Source: Armigeres subalbatus
Taxonomy: Eukaryota; Arthropoda; Insecta; Diptera; Culicidae
Length of the DNA: 64,000 nt
Direction: 5' to 3'
Assembly (NCBI RefSeq): GCF_024139115.2
Contig: NC_085139.1
Location: 102,782,158-102,846,157, forward strand
This document shows positions 1 through 10,516 of the stretch, in pieces. Positions within the stretch are counted from its first letter, which is position 1. Every line of letters begins with the position of its first letter. The position numbers were made by a program, and so were the translations under genes. Below the pieces are notes generated by a model, which was not told the origin of the DNA, searched no databases, and worked only from the letters and a program-made list of their open reading frames with translations.

Positions 1-567
1 GTGATAAGTACCTACCGCACGGTATCACGGGATGCAGCTTGTGTGATTGCGTGTATGTTACCCATTGGACTAGTCATACGGGAAGGCGAGGAGAGTTTCG
101 ACATGCGCGGAACCAGAGGAGCCCGTAAAGCCATTAGAGTCACTTCGACTATCAAGTGGCAACGGGACTGGGATAACTCTTCTAAGGGTAGGTGGACCCA
201 TCGGCTGATACCTAGCGTATCAAGATGGGTTAATACGAGGCACTTCCATCTCACACAGTTCCTGTCAGGCCATGGCTGCTTTAGGTGGTACCTACATAGG
301 TTTGGGCATATGGACTCTCCCGTCTGCCCGGACTGCCCAGGGGTCGACGAAACTGCCGAGTACGCACTATTCGTATGTCCTCGTTTCGTCGATGAGAGGA
401 GCGGAATGCTTGAGGTGTGCGGGAGGGGCACTACTCCGGATAATCTTATCCAGAGGATGTGTCAAGAGGTTGATAAGTGGAACGCGGTCTCGGCCGCTAC
501 CACTCAGATTGCCAGCATCTTGCAGCGCAATTGGCGCGCCGAGCAGCAGTCGGATAGCGCCGACTAG
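1..567 (+). CDS. R1-type ORF2 C-terminal fragment (partial)
   Basis: The frame is open from the window edge to a TAG stop at 565-567 (188 codons seen). It is the region after the reverse transcriptase domain in R1-clade ORF2 proteins. The hallmark is the zinc-finger-like segment CPDCPGVDETAEYALFVC at about residues 110-127, followed by the PRF motif and a tryptophan-rich tail. In the related copy at 35.2 kb the segment reads ETAEH, so the histidine is replaced by tyrosine here. That could weaken metal binding. No RT catalytic motif is in the window. This is retrotransposon protein, not a host gene; the first codon shown is not a real start. Confidence 0.7.
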   Translation: MISTYRTVSRDAACVIACMLPIGLVIREGEESFDMRGTRGARKAIRVTSTIKWQRDWDNSSKGRWTHRLIPSVSRWVNTRHFHLTQFLSGHGCFRWYLHRFGHMDSPVCPDCPGVDETAEYALFVCPRFVDERSGMLEVCGRGTTPDNLIQRMCQEVDKWNAVSAATTQIASILQRNWRAEQQSDSAD

Positions 568-700
568 TGGGTAGCTAGTCTCGAGGGTGAGGTACCAGCG
601 GGTAGTTGGTTAAGTAGTAGTGGAACTAGTGGGTAGCTAGTTATGAGGTAGAGGAACTAGCGGGTAGCTAGTTGTGATTTGAAGCTAGTGGGTAGCTAGT
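563..700 (+). repeat. 31-bp tandem repeat in R1 3' UTR
   Basis: Five copies of the core ACTAGYGGGTAGCTAGT start near 563, 594 (degenerate), 625, 656 and 684. The spacing is therefore about 31 bp, shortening to 28 in the last unit. The first copy overlaps the ORF2 stop codon. Each core contains the inverted pair ACTAG/CTAGT and could fold as a small hairpin. Subterminal repeats are common in 3' UTRs of non-LTR elements and may be recognised by the element's own RT; that role is inferred. Confidence 0.8.
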
Positions 701-873
701 ATGTGGGCGTGCGTAGTAGCACGGACCCCTCGCAGAAGTAATGCCGAAAAGTCTGTTCCGGGGAGACTCAGGGTCTGTGAACAGGGTGGTTTTAGCGGGT
801 CGGCAATAGCTAACCCCGTTCGCCGGTAGCCCACCGGTGTCTGGATGCAGATTCCCACCCTACTGAAAAAAAA

Positions 874-1385
874 GGTACTGCAGTTGCATAAGATAGACGG
901 TAACGTCATCAGGCTAATGAAGCACGCTATGGGGATGTGGAGAACATCCCTACACATTACCGATGGAGACAGGGAGTTACGGTCCAGGACTCTCAGCATC
1001 AGGAGGGGCATACTCCAAGGCGATTCGAAACAACATGGTTGAAGGCGTTCACTAAGCCTCACATGCGCCATCCAAAATCGTCAATTGAGAGAGTCACCCT
1101 ACTACGTACAATAGGAAGAAGAGGCGTCATCGATAAACAGACATTATGTTGATAATACTTCGTGGAAAGCCAGAACCGCCACGAAATATCAAGAGGACTA
1201 TCAGCTGAATTGCGAAATCAAAACTGTCGACGAGCTGATCGCATCGTGGAAGCAGAATATATCGACAAAGTGGCGTTGAATACGTGGCTGGTGCGGGGTG
1301 AACTTTTCTCAGGAACAGAAGGATCCATGGTAGCCATCCAGGACCGGGTAATTGCGACGAACAACTATCGGCTATATATTAACTA
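874..1385 (+). pseudogene. Non-LTR RT fragments, R2/R4 (Dong)-like
   Basis: Two protein scraps in different frames lie directly after the R1 A-run. The first (about 874-1042) has the RT block-4 pattern RRGILQGDS preceded by a GMWRTSLHI-type stretch. The second (about 1162-1385) has the pattern TWL-RGEL-TEG-AIQDRVIATNNYRLYI. That pattern is typical of the post-RT region of R2/R4-like elements with a restriction-like endonuclease. The catalytic core between them is missing, so the copy is internally deleted and dead. Clade assignment is from memory of the motif style and is only moderately secure. Confidence 0.45.
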
Positions 1386-4092
1386 TACTATAACTATAAC
1401 TATTTTTTTCATTTATTTAGTTTATATCTATACAGATAACACTGAATCAATTTGACGCAACAATACACGATTCGAGGCCGCATCTCTACATCCTCGAATG
1501 CGCCTCACGCTCGCCAAGTCGTTTTGCACCTGGTCTGCCCACCTCGCTCGCTGCGCTCCACGCCGTCTCGTACCTGCCGAATCAGAAGCAAACGCCATCT
1601 TTGCAGGGTTGCTGTTCAGCATTCTTGCAACATGCCCTGCCCATCGAACCCTTCCGGCTTTAGCTACCTTCTGGATACTGGGTTCCATGTTTCATGTCCG
1701 TAGAGGACAACCGGTCTTATAAGCGTCTTGTACATGACACATTTTGTGCGGTGGCGAATCTTTTTCGACCGCAGTTTCTTCTGGAGCCCGTAGTAGGCCC
1801 GACTTCCACAGATGATGCGCCTTCGTATTTCACGACTAACGTTGTTGTCAGCCGTTAGCAAGGATCCAAGGTAGACGAATTCCTCGACCTCCTCGAAGGT
1901 ATCCCCGTCTATCGTAACACGCTCTGTTCCGCCCACAAGCGTGTACTTTGTCTTTGAGGCATTCACAACCAGTCCAACTTTTGTTACTTCCCGTTTCAGG
2001 CGGGTGTACAGTTCTACCACCTTTGCAAATGTTCGGCCGACAATGTCCATGTCATCCGCGAAACAAATAAATTGACTGGATCTGTTGAAAATCGTACCCC
2101 GGCTGTTACACCCGGCTCTCCGCAAGATACCTTCTAGCGCAATGTTGAACAACAGACACGAAAGTCCATCACCTTGTCTTAGTCCGAAATCTTCACACAG
2201 TTTTGCACACCATCCACCATTGCTTTGATCAGTCTGGTAAGCGTCCCAGGGAAGCTTTTCTCGTCCATAATTTTCCATAGCTCTACGCGGTCTATACTGT
2301 CGTACGCCGCCTTGAAATCAACGAACAGATGGTGCGTTGGGACCGCATTTTTGAAGGATTTGCCGTACAGTAAAGATCTGGTCCGTTGTCGAGTGGCCGT
2401 CAACGCAACCGGCTTGATAACTTCCCACGAACTCGTTCACTAATGGTGACAGACGACGGAAGATGATCTGGGATATCACTTTGTAGGCGGCATTTAGGAT
2501 GGTGATCACTCGAAAGTTCTCACACTCCAGTTTGTCGCCTTCCTTGTAGATAGGGCATATAACCCCTTCCTTCCACTCCTCCGGTAGCTGTTCGGTTTCC
2601 CAGATTCTGACTATCAGTTTGTGCAGGCAAGTGACCAGCTTTTCCGGGCCCATCTTGATGAGCTCAGCTCCGATACCATCCTTACCAGCTGCTTTATTGG
2701 TCTTTAGCTGTTGAATGGCATCCTTAACTTCCCTCAAGGTGGGGGCTGGTTGGCTTCCATCGTCCGCTGAACTGACGTAGTCATCTCCTCCGCTGCCTTG
2801 ACTTTCACTGCCTGTACTCTCAGCGCCATTCAGATGTTCTTCGTAGTGCTGCTTCCACCTTTCGATCACCACACGTTCGTCCGTCAAGATGCTCCCATCC
2901 TTATCCCGGCACATTTCGGCTCGAGGCACGAAGCCTTTGAGGGATGCGTTGAGCTTCTGATACAACTTGCGGGTATCTTGAGAACGGCACAGCTGCTCCA
3001 TCTCCTCGCACTCCGCTTCTTCCAGGCGGCGTTTCTTCTCCTGAAAAAGGCGGGTCTGCTGTCTCCGCTTCCGTCTATTCCACATTCTGCCGGGTACCTT
3101 GCTGCAGAGCGACCGCCCACGCTGCGTCCTTCTCCTCCAGAATCTGTCTGCACTCTTCGTCGAACCAATCGTTCCGTCGACTTCGACCCATATACCCGAC
3201 GTTGTTCTCCGCTGCGTCGTTAATGACTGCTTTAACTGTACTCCAGCAGTCCTCAAGAGGGGCCCCATCGAGCTCACCCTCTTCCGGCAACGCTGCCTCG
3301 AGATGCTGCGCGTATGCAGTGGCGACATCAGGTTGCTTCAGTCGCTCTAGGTCGTACCGCGGCGGTCGTCGGTACCGAACATTGTTGATGACGGATAGTT
3401 TTGGGCGCAGTTTAACCATCATCAGATAGTGGTCAGAGTCGATGTTAGCGCCACGATATGTCCTGACGTCGATAATGTCGGAAAAGTGCCGTCCATCAAT
3501 CAGAACGTGGTCGATTTGTGATTCTGTCTGCAGTGGTGATCTCCAGGTGTACCGATACGGGAGGCTGTGTTGGAAGTAGGTGCTGCGATTGGCCATATTC
3601 TTGGAGGCGGCGAAACCAATTAGTCGTAGGCCGTTTTCGTTCGTCAGCCGGTGAGCGCTGAACTCAAAAGTCGATCTAAACTCCCCCTCTTGGCCAACCT
3701 GAGCGTTCAAATGTCCTATGATGATTTTGACGTCGTGGCTTGGGCAGCTGTCGTACTCACGTTCCAGCTGCGCGTAGAATGCGTCCTTATCATCATCAGT
3801 GCTTCCGGAGTGTGGGCTATGGACGTTGATTATGCTGAAGTTGAAGAACCGGCCTTTGATCCTCAACCTGCACATTCTTTCATTGATCGGTCACCACCCG
3901 ATCACGCGCCTTTGCATATCGCCCATCACTATGAAAGCTGTTCCCAGCTCGTGTGTGTTTCCGCAGCTCTGGTAGATGGTATGATTACCTCTAAACGTTC
4001 GCACCATTGATCCCTTCCAACAAACCTCCTGCAGCGCTACGATGCCGAATCCACGGTCCTTGAGCACATCGGCGAGTATGCGAGGAATCATC
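1376..4092 (-). mobile_element. RTE-clade non-LTR retrotransposon, 5'-truncated (copy 1)
   Basis: A single-ORF APE-RT element on the minus strand. Its 3' end, read on the minus strand, runs into A-rich sequence and then a short ATAGTT-type simple repeat (plus strand 1376-1416), as RTE-type 3' ends often do. The 5' end stops inside the endonuclease at about 4092, so the first part of the APE domain is missing. The element has no LTR and no separate gag ORF. A second, diverged RTE-type copy lies at 15.6-18.5 kb in the same orientation. Confidence 0.7.
1428..4091 (-). pseudogene. RTE-type endonuclease/reverse transcriptase, frameshifted
   Basis: Read from 4091 downward the order is: APE endonuclease (VALQEVCW; then NVHSPHSG and GHLNAQVG in 3075-3875), linker, RT (FVDFKAAYDSIDR, GLRQGDGLSCLLFNIALEG, FADDMDIV), then the RTE tail (VVLYGHETW, RWAGHVARM). 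The catalytic FADD box is encoded at 2051-2062. The reading frame is broken at least four times (near 3880, 3100-3300, 2320-2400, 2180-2280 and again near 1670), so no active protein can be made. All segments stay in order and on one strand, so this is one decayed copy. RTE proteins nick target DNA and prime reverse transcription there. Confidence 0.8.
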
Positions 4093-5098
4093 GATTATGT
4101 TTACTTAATTTGATATCTTTTTGGTCGTTTTAACGGTTAAAATAACAAAACGTAATAGCAGAAATATCTTACTGTGACATTCAATCATAAACTATTCCTT
4201 AATTTAAATTGCCAATCAATTTCAATTTCAATTAATGAATTCCACGGTGATTAGCTCAAACCAGATAAACTATTCCTGCTGTCGATGAGAGCAAATCGAA
4301 AACTAATTTTGATATTGGTTTCCGATAACAAAATAAGTACACAGTTTGATGTCATATCATTCAATTTAGTAATCTACAGCCAAATATGCAATCAATTATG
4401 ATGATTTACATATATATATTTGAAAACAAATTATGACTCAATTTGATTTCAAAATCAAAAAAATGTTTTCTATATGATCTCATTATGTTTTAAGACTTCG
4501 CTAGGATATTTAGCCTAAAGTTATTTAGCCAAGAGAATGTCATTTGGCCGAATAGTTCCTTTGGCTGAAAAAATCGTGAATATGTCCTTCAGGCGGAATT
4601 GTCGTTTGGTCGAAAAGGACAATTGGTCGAAAGTGTCGTCCGCCTGAATTGGTCATTTTGGATATTTTCAAGACAATAACGAGAGAATCTTTTGAATTTC
4701 GTCTCAAAATTTTAATGAAAGATTCCTAGTTTTTCTAGAATATTTATTTGAAAATTATTTTCAGATTCTCCACGGAAACTACTTTTAAGTATCAAGAACT
4801 TTTTGGAATTACCAAGAGGAGCTCTTTGGATTTACCGAGGAAAGTTGTTTGGGATTTACATGACAATCTCTTTAGAGTTTTCACGGGAGGTTGTTCCAAA
4901 TTTCTATAGGAAAATATTCGGAATATCCACGGAATGTTCCTATTGAGTTTCTGTTGAGTATTCTTTGAAATTCACACAGAAAATTGTGACTGGTAAAAGT
5001 GATACTTTACATTGACTTCCCCAATATGGATTATATAAGATGGTTAGTTTTTTATCCTTTATTAGAGTGATTTTTTCACAGGGAGAAGTTCATCACTA
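4093..5098. other. AT-rich spacer, no gene seen
   Basis: About 1 kb of AT-rich DNA. From about 4680 to 4990 it has a degenerate run of words such as TTTCCACGGAA and GGAATTTCC spaced about 30 bp apart. The same style recurs at 6690-6840, 7290-7460 and 28.9-30.2 kb. No open frame with recognisable protein was seen. Confidence 0.5.
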
Positions 5099-6866
5099 AA
5101 CGGCTAGTTTGGCATAGCCAATTTTAAAACATCGAAAAAATGCTCGGGATGTTTGAGGATTTTTTGGATTTCTTAAGAAAATTCTTTCTATTTTCGATTA
5201 GAAATTCTTGGTAAGTTCCATTGACCGAAAGACAGACAGACGGCCGAACTGGAAATTTGGTCGAAAAAGCTGTCTGCCCTAACAGGTTGTCCGGCCGAAA
5301 CGATCGTTGGCCAAAAATGCCATTTTGCAGAAATAGTTTTTTGACATAATGGGCCATTTGGCCGAAAAAGTCATTTGATCCAACGGGTAATACGGCCAAA
5401 TTTCAATGACTGAACCTCGTACTGAACGGGTAATATGGTCAGAAATGGCCATTTGTTTGGCGAAATGGTCTTTTTGTCTATTGACCATTGAACAAAACTC
5501 CGTTGCCTCTCTATTTTTAAGTCGATACTGACCTTTAGGCCAAAAGACATCTAACCAGGTACCATTTAGAAAAACTAAACGTTTTATGGAAACTGTTATC
5601 AGTTCAAAACTGGTTTGACCGAAAATGTAGTTTGGCCGAAAGCAATGGCTGTGGCAATGGCAAAAGGAAAATTTGGGCATACTTGTAAAAAGTTGTTTGC
5701 CCTAACAGGTCATTTGGCTGAATATGCCGTTTGGATGAAAAAGTCGTTTGACCGAATATAGATCACAAATGCCAAAAATGACTAAAAATGTAAAAAATGT
5801 CATTCTGTAGAAAGAGCCATTTGGCCCAAAAATGTATTTTCTGCAACATTCTTTCATTGTCGGGCCAAATTACCATTCTTACCAAACGGCATTTTCGGTC
5901 AAATGATCTATTCGGTTAAACGATTTTTTTCGGCCAAATTACCAGTTCGGCTGAATGTCCATTTAGGCTGTATGTCGTTTTCGGTCAAACTACATTTAGG
6001 GTCAAACCGTTTTTGACCTGATAACAATTTCGGATAAACTTCAATTCGGCCTTATGGGATTTGGTTGGATGGCTTTTGGGTTAAAGGCCAGTACCAACTT
6101 AAAAAGTAGAGGTTACGAAGTTTTGTTCAACGGTCGTTTGACTATTAGCCTTTTCAACGTAAATGTCATTAGGCCAAATGGATAGATATTTTGGATTAAA
6201 TTAAATTAATAAAAATCAGTTATTGACATTTGGCCTAAACTGTATTTTCGGACAAATATTCCATTCTGCCAAACGACCATTTCAGCCAAACAGCATTTTT
6301 GGGCTGATGACATATTCGGCCAAACGACCTGTTAGGGCAATCGACTATTTGGGTCAAATTACCAGTTCGGCCGTCTGTCGCTTGCGGCCAATGGTATTTT
6401 CCAAGGATTTCTTATGGACAATACACTAGTCGTTCGATACCTGAAACATGTTTTTGTTTCAGATAGCGAATGGCGTTCGATAACTGCGACGCATTCTAGA
6501 CGGCAAACAATTGTCGTACGACGTCAGAATAGAAGTGCACCTGATTGTTCAGCGCTATGCAGCTATCATCGACTTTGACATCGTTTTGAAGCTCAGCTGT
6601 CCGATAACTGCAAAACTGATATAACTATCAAAATGCTGTTAAAAGCATTGCAGTTAAATTACTTCCAGCTATCAAACGACTAATATACATAAAAATTTCC
6701 GTAGAAATCCAATAATTTCGAAAAAAATTTCGTTGAGACATTTTGAGCAATGCTCCGCGGAAGTTCGTGAACATTCCAGAGAATTTTTCTTGAAAACTCC
6801 TTAGTCTCCCGCGGAAATTCTTAAGAATTTGCTGTTTTAATGTTGGCCATGCCAAACTAGCCGTCT
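5099..6866. repeat. Foldback element 1 (TTTGGCCGAA-type long inverted repeat)
   Basis: Left arm sequence around 5196-5290 matches the reverse complement of 6310-6420. The shared order of words is: CCATTGACCGAAAG-like, GACAGACGGCCGAACTGG, TGCCCTAACAGGT, GGCCGAA. An outer pair, GGCTAGTTTGGCATAGCC near 5102 and GGCCATGCCAAACTAGCC near 6845, extends the symmetry. The arms are made of ~20-bp sub-repeats around the word TTTGGCCGAA, so the symmetry is imperfect. Translations of opposite strands in the two arms also resemble each other. No transposase was seen. It is most likely a non-autonomous foldback DNA element. Confidence 0.65.
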
Positions 6867-7028
6867 TTATTATTCTAGACTGAGAAAGCCAATGGTTTAA
6901 CACCCAACTCTCCGTACCCAACTAACAACCGTACTCTCCTTTTTTGTGAAAATTCCTCATGTTTCAAATTCCAATTTTTGTGAAGTACTTCATGTCAATT
7001 TTTTGCTGAAATTCCAAACAATTTTATT
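6867..7028. other. Short AT-rich spacer
   Basis: Nothing recognised beyond AT-rich words related to the degenerate GGAATTTCC-type spacer seen elsewhere. Confidence 0.4.
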
Positions 7029-7284
7029 TGGGAACTAGCAGACCCGACGAACTTCGTTCCGCCTAAAATTGATTTATTCTCTGCTTAGTTCTCGAGTTAT
7101 GCAGAAATTTCTGTTTCATTTGTATGGGAGCCCCCCTTTCCAAAGGAGGGAGGGGTCTCGAACCATCTTAAGAACCTTCCCCGGCCCCAAAAACATCTGC
7201 ATACGAATTTTCACGCCGATCGGTTCAGTAATTTCGGAGTCTATAAGGTTCAGACAGACAGAAATTCATTTTTATGTATATAGG
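7029..7284 (+). repeat. Dispersed arthropod repeat (GACGAACTTCGT...CAGACAGACAGA)
   Basis: The segment starts near GACCCGACGAACTTCGTTCC, which contains the palindrome ACGAACTTCGT. It goes on with ATGGGAGCCCCCC and GGAGGGAGGGGTCTCGAA, which can pair as a hairpin, then GATCGGTTCAGTA, and ends with TTCAGACAGACAGAAATTC and a TATATAG tail. This whole arrangement is a very widespread repeat type in arthropod genomes. I cannot name its family with confidence; a terminal piece of a retroelement is likely. Confidence 0.5.
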
Positions 7285-7721
7285 GCTGTACAAAGACCTT
7301 CTCTTGGTAATTCCAAAGATTGCTCGATAATATTTTCCAAATTTTGGAAATTCCAAAAACTGCTCGAAAATATTTTCCAAATTTTGGAAATACTTATAAT
7401 TTTTTCTGGAGAAGTTCATTAGATTTTTCAAGCGAAATTTAAAAGATTCTTCTTTCAATATCTTGAAAACATCCCGAAAAATGCAAAAAAAAATTTAGAA
7501 GAACGTAATGGAAAAATCGCCACGCCGATTCACGCCGCCGCCGACCAAAATTTGGACAAACGCCGCCGCCGACGAATATCGGACCGGCGCACACCTCTAG
7601 CACCATGCAAACAACTCATACAAAGCGATGGCCAAAAACAGTTTCTTCAACACTGAGCTGGCAAGCTGTTCACTCATCTTATTTTTTTATTTAATGAAGT
7701 GCGTATATTAAATTATGTTTA
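7285..7721. other. AT-rich spacer with a GCCGCCGCCGAC-rich DNA-transposon-like end
   Basis: 7290-7470 is degenerate TTCCAAATTTTGG-type AT-rich sequence. 7515-7605 is abruptly GC-rich, with repeated CGCCGCCGCCGAC and a final GCGCACACCTCTA. Read on the minus strand this begins TAGAGGTGTGCGCCGG, which looks like a DNA-transposon terminus I have met in mosquito sequence. No partner terminus was found. Confidence 0.3.
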
Positions 7722-8120
7722 GGGATGTGACATCCTGGTAACGCTGGGTAGACACCTTTGCGTGGTGTGTTACGGTGTAAGATCTACCACGGTCACATTG
7801 TCAGCTACAGGCTAATCCTGACCCAACGAATACCTTCCCCAATATCCAACTCCGTGGTACTTATGAGAGTGTCGCTAAGTCGGGGGCCTCTCGTTAAGTA
7901 AGTACTACACCAACATTTCCTTCCCCTCTCAAGTTACGGTGAAGATGGGCGTGGCCAGGAGTAGTAATCCTCATGCTTTTTTGATTTTTATTCTAGATTG
8001 AAATCAAGGACCACACCCACCTTGATTTCTGATAACAATCTGCATAAGGATTTCAAAAGAAAAACATGAGTATCACTAGTGTCCAATCTACGAAGTACAC
8101 CGTTACTATGCTATGCTATG
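7722..8120 (+). repeat. Unclassified repeat with (CTATG)n tail
   Basis: A mixed-composition block begins near GGGATGTGACATCCTGGTAA and ends in a short pentanucleotide run, CTATGCTATGCTATGCTAA, at about 8107-8124. A simple-repeat 3' tail suggests a SINE or a 5'-truncated non-LTR element on the + strand. No Pol III boxes or protein were recognised. Confidence 0.35.
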
Positions 8121-8224
8121 CTAACAGATGGAAGCACTTCCATTGATTTCAGTGTCTCCAGTGAGATGTATGAAAAGTTTTGAACTTGGTTATCTTGTTG
8201 CTTTTTGCCATCTTTGGTACGAGA

Positions 8225-8960
8225 CAAAAGCATCGTCGATGACTTCATAAAGTAAGGAATCTGTAACAAAAGGACAAAGGTCAAAAGGTCGAAAGGAAAA
8301 TAGGCCAAAAAAGGCAAAAAGTCAAAAAGACAAAAAGTCGTAAAAAAAACAAAAGGTCGAAAGAACAGAAGATCTATAAAAGAACTGGGACAGAATCGAT
8401 CAAAGGGACAAACGGTTGACATACCAAATAGTCAAATGGACAAATATCGGAGTAAGGAATCTGTGTCAAAAGATCGAAGGTTAAAAGGTCGAAAGGACAA
8501 AAAGAGTTTACTCAACTAATTGACTTTATTAAATGAAACAATAACAAGGGGCCGTTCACAAATTATGTAACGCAAATTTCAGATCCCCCTGTTTCACAGC
8601 GTCACGTAATTTGTGAAAGGTTTCTAATAATAAAACTAATTTTATTCACCTTTGACTCTACGACCTTTTGTACATTCGACTTTTTTCCCTTTGACCTTAT
8701 GACTGTTCGACCTTTTGACCTTTCGTCCTTCTTATAGTTTTTGTAAGACTCAAAACTTTATAGTTTCTGTAAGGTTCTTATGCAGAACTAAACTGGAATC
8801 TGCCATCCGTTGGCTGAGTGTACAGAATTAGAAGTTTTTAAATTTTGTGCAATCGACCTTTTGTACATTCGACCTTTTGACCATCGTCCTCCGATTTTGT
8901 CTTTCGATCTTCTGTCCCAAAGCCACTTCAGAGCAAAATACCAGACAGCGAAGCGTAATC
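8225..8960. repeat. Foldback element 2 (GGTCGAAAGGACAAAAGG-type)
   Basis: The left half (8260-8510) is full of GGTCGAAAGG, GGACAAA and GGTCAAAAGG. The right half (8650-8945) has the complements CCTTTTGACC, CCTTTCGTCC and CGACCTTTTG. The two halves form an imperfect inverted repeat of about 300 bp per arm around an AT-rich centre. The sub-repeat is about 10 bp. No protein is encoded. A separate small palindrome sits in the centre (8547-8625). Confidence 0.6.
8547..8625. mobile_element. Small palindromic MITE in the centre of foldback 2
   Basis: GTTCACAAATTATGTAACGC at 8554-8573 pairs with GCGTCACGTAATTTGTGAA at 8599-8617, with a spacer of about 25 bp. The outer word GGGGCCGTTCACAAATTA is a frequent end of short DNA-transposon derivatives in insects. 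It is either a nested MITE or the natural loop of the host foldback element. Confidence 0.5.
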
Positions 8961-9137
8961 TGCGGAGAATGCCGCCAGATAAATCGCGAATGAAATAAAG
9001 ATGCTGAAAACATATAAAGGTGGCAAGCCCAGCGTTTTAGAGAAGTCTATCAAACTCTAAAAGTTGTCTCCAGTTTAGGACGAAGATTATGTGATACGGA
9101 TGGACGGTAGAGGTCAAGGTGAATTCATACCATTCAT

Positions 9138-9420
9138 ACTTCTTCTTCTTATTATTGGCATTACATCCCTCACTGGGACATTGCCGCCTCGCAGCTTAGT
9201 GTTCTCTAAACACTTTCACAGTTAATAACTGCGAGGTTTCTAAGCCAATTAAAATTTTTTGCATTCGTATATATCATGAGGCTAACACGATGATACTTTT
9301 ATGCCCAGGGAAATCGAGACAATTTCCAATCCGATCAGCAACGAGAATCGAACCCAGACACCCTCAGCATGGTCTTGTTTCGTATGTAGTCGCGCATCTT
9401 ACAGAGGTTCATTGAGTTTG
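9138..9420 (-). mobile_element. tRNA-derived SINE, Feilai-like (copy 1)
   Basis: Read on the minus strand: a tRNA-like head with a B box GGGTTCGATTCTC (plus-strand complement 9343-9355), then GACAATTTCC/CCCTGGGCATAAAAG-type body, GCAGTTATTAACTG, GAACACTAAGCTGCGAGG, GTCCCAGTGAGGGATG, and a 3' tail of AAGAAG repeats (plus strand 9139-9150). A second copy with the same order of blocks lies at 29255-29492 on the + strand. Feilai is the well-known abundant tRNA-related SINE of Aedes; the match is from memory. Confidence 0.65.
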
Positions 9421-10516
9421 TCGAACAGAAAAAAGGAGAAGATGAGTACTCTATCATTATCCCATCAAAGTTTTAAAAACTAATGTGTAATTTTTTTTAA
9501 ACTTTTTTATGACGCTTCGTTTTTGCTGCCATTAAAATGGAGCGATGATGCGCCTTCCAGGTAGACAGCACCCCCAACATAATTTCCCAGATCGCCGTCG
9601 GCTGCTGTCGGCGGCGGCGGCAGCAGCCGCGTCGGATAGGCGGAAAATCCATTCATTGGGGTGAGCTTTTCGCCTGAGTGCTTTTCGCGAAATTCACCCC
9701 GAGTTTTCAAGATCCACACGCTTGGGCCTGCTTCTCGCTGTACCGCCGCCTGTCTATACCCGTTTTGTAGTGCGAGGAAACATTTTAGAAAACCGCAAGC
9801 AAACACATTACAGCACCCCATTTCGCCTGCCTGATAGGCGGCTGGAATCCTTTCACAATCGGCAGGCATTCGAGGGGTGCGTCGATATTGACAGACTGGG
9901 TGAAAAGTCAAACTCGGTCCAAAAACCGCCAATAGTTTGTGTACTTGCTTGCTTGCTTTGTGCGGGAAATGCGGTTCGATACGCTTCGAACGCTTTCAGC
10001 GAACCACAAAACCCAGCGATGCAGATGGTAGGACCTCTTCTCCAGCCACGACCTTTATGATGACGACAGTCAGTGGAATGAAATAGGAAATCCATTAGCT
10101 GCAAGAGTCCGCTAAACTGATCTGGTGAAGCTGTTTTGACTATTACGGTTATAGGAGATTTAGTGGTTCTGACCAGGTTCTGACTGCAAAACGATATTCC
10201 GTTGTTGAGTTTAAAAGAGTATAACCTGATGGTGGGTAAACTGAACAGAAATTCAACATCACCAACAATGTATTACTTACCTATGCCAATATAACCAGTT
10301 GTCTCAATTTTGTATAAAATGATTATTACATAACATAAATAAGCATGCAGAATGATAACGATTTTATACAATTTTGAAAGAAAAATGTAGCAATTTATTA
10401 TTTTTCAAGTTTTTTTACAGTTTCAGCACGCTTCACACAAGAAATTCATAACATACTATATACAAACTAAATCTGATCGCTGACTAATCTTCCTACCCTC
10501 TACAATACATCTTTAC
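9421..10516. other. Intergenic DNA, no supported gene
   Basis: Contains a GGCGGCGGCGGCAGCAGC low-complexity stretch near 9610 and moderately GC-rich sequence to about 10060, followed by AT-rich DNA. Open frames exist on both strands over 9507-10104, but none shows a recognisable domain, start context or splice signal. This could be decayed exon or UTR sequence of an unseen gene. Confidence 0.35.

Larger units (their letters stand above)
1..873 (+). mobile_element. R1-clade non-LTR retrotransposon, 3' end
   Basis: This is the last part of an R1-type element. It contains the C-terminal end of ORF2, a 3' UTR with short tandem repeats, and an A-run at 866-873 that I take as the 3' end. The element enters from outside the window, so its 5' part is not visible. 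A second R1-type tail in this window (35.2-36.2 kb) shares the same protein pattern and the same UTR word TTTAGCGGGTCGG, which supports the clade call. The exact family is not known. Confidence 0.7.

Noticed and set aside
5124..6429. FGQ/FRPN-rich short frames on both strands
   Set aside because: They are translations of the TTTGGCCGAA word array in the two inverted arms, not proteins.
9507..9932. 141-codon minus-strand frame
   Set aside because: It overlaps GC-rich low-complexity sequence and equally long frames on the other strand, and no domain was recognised.
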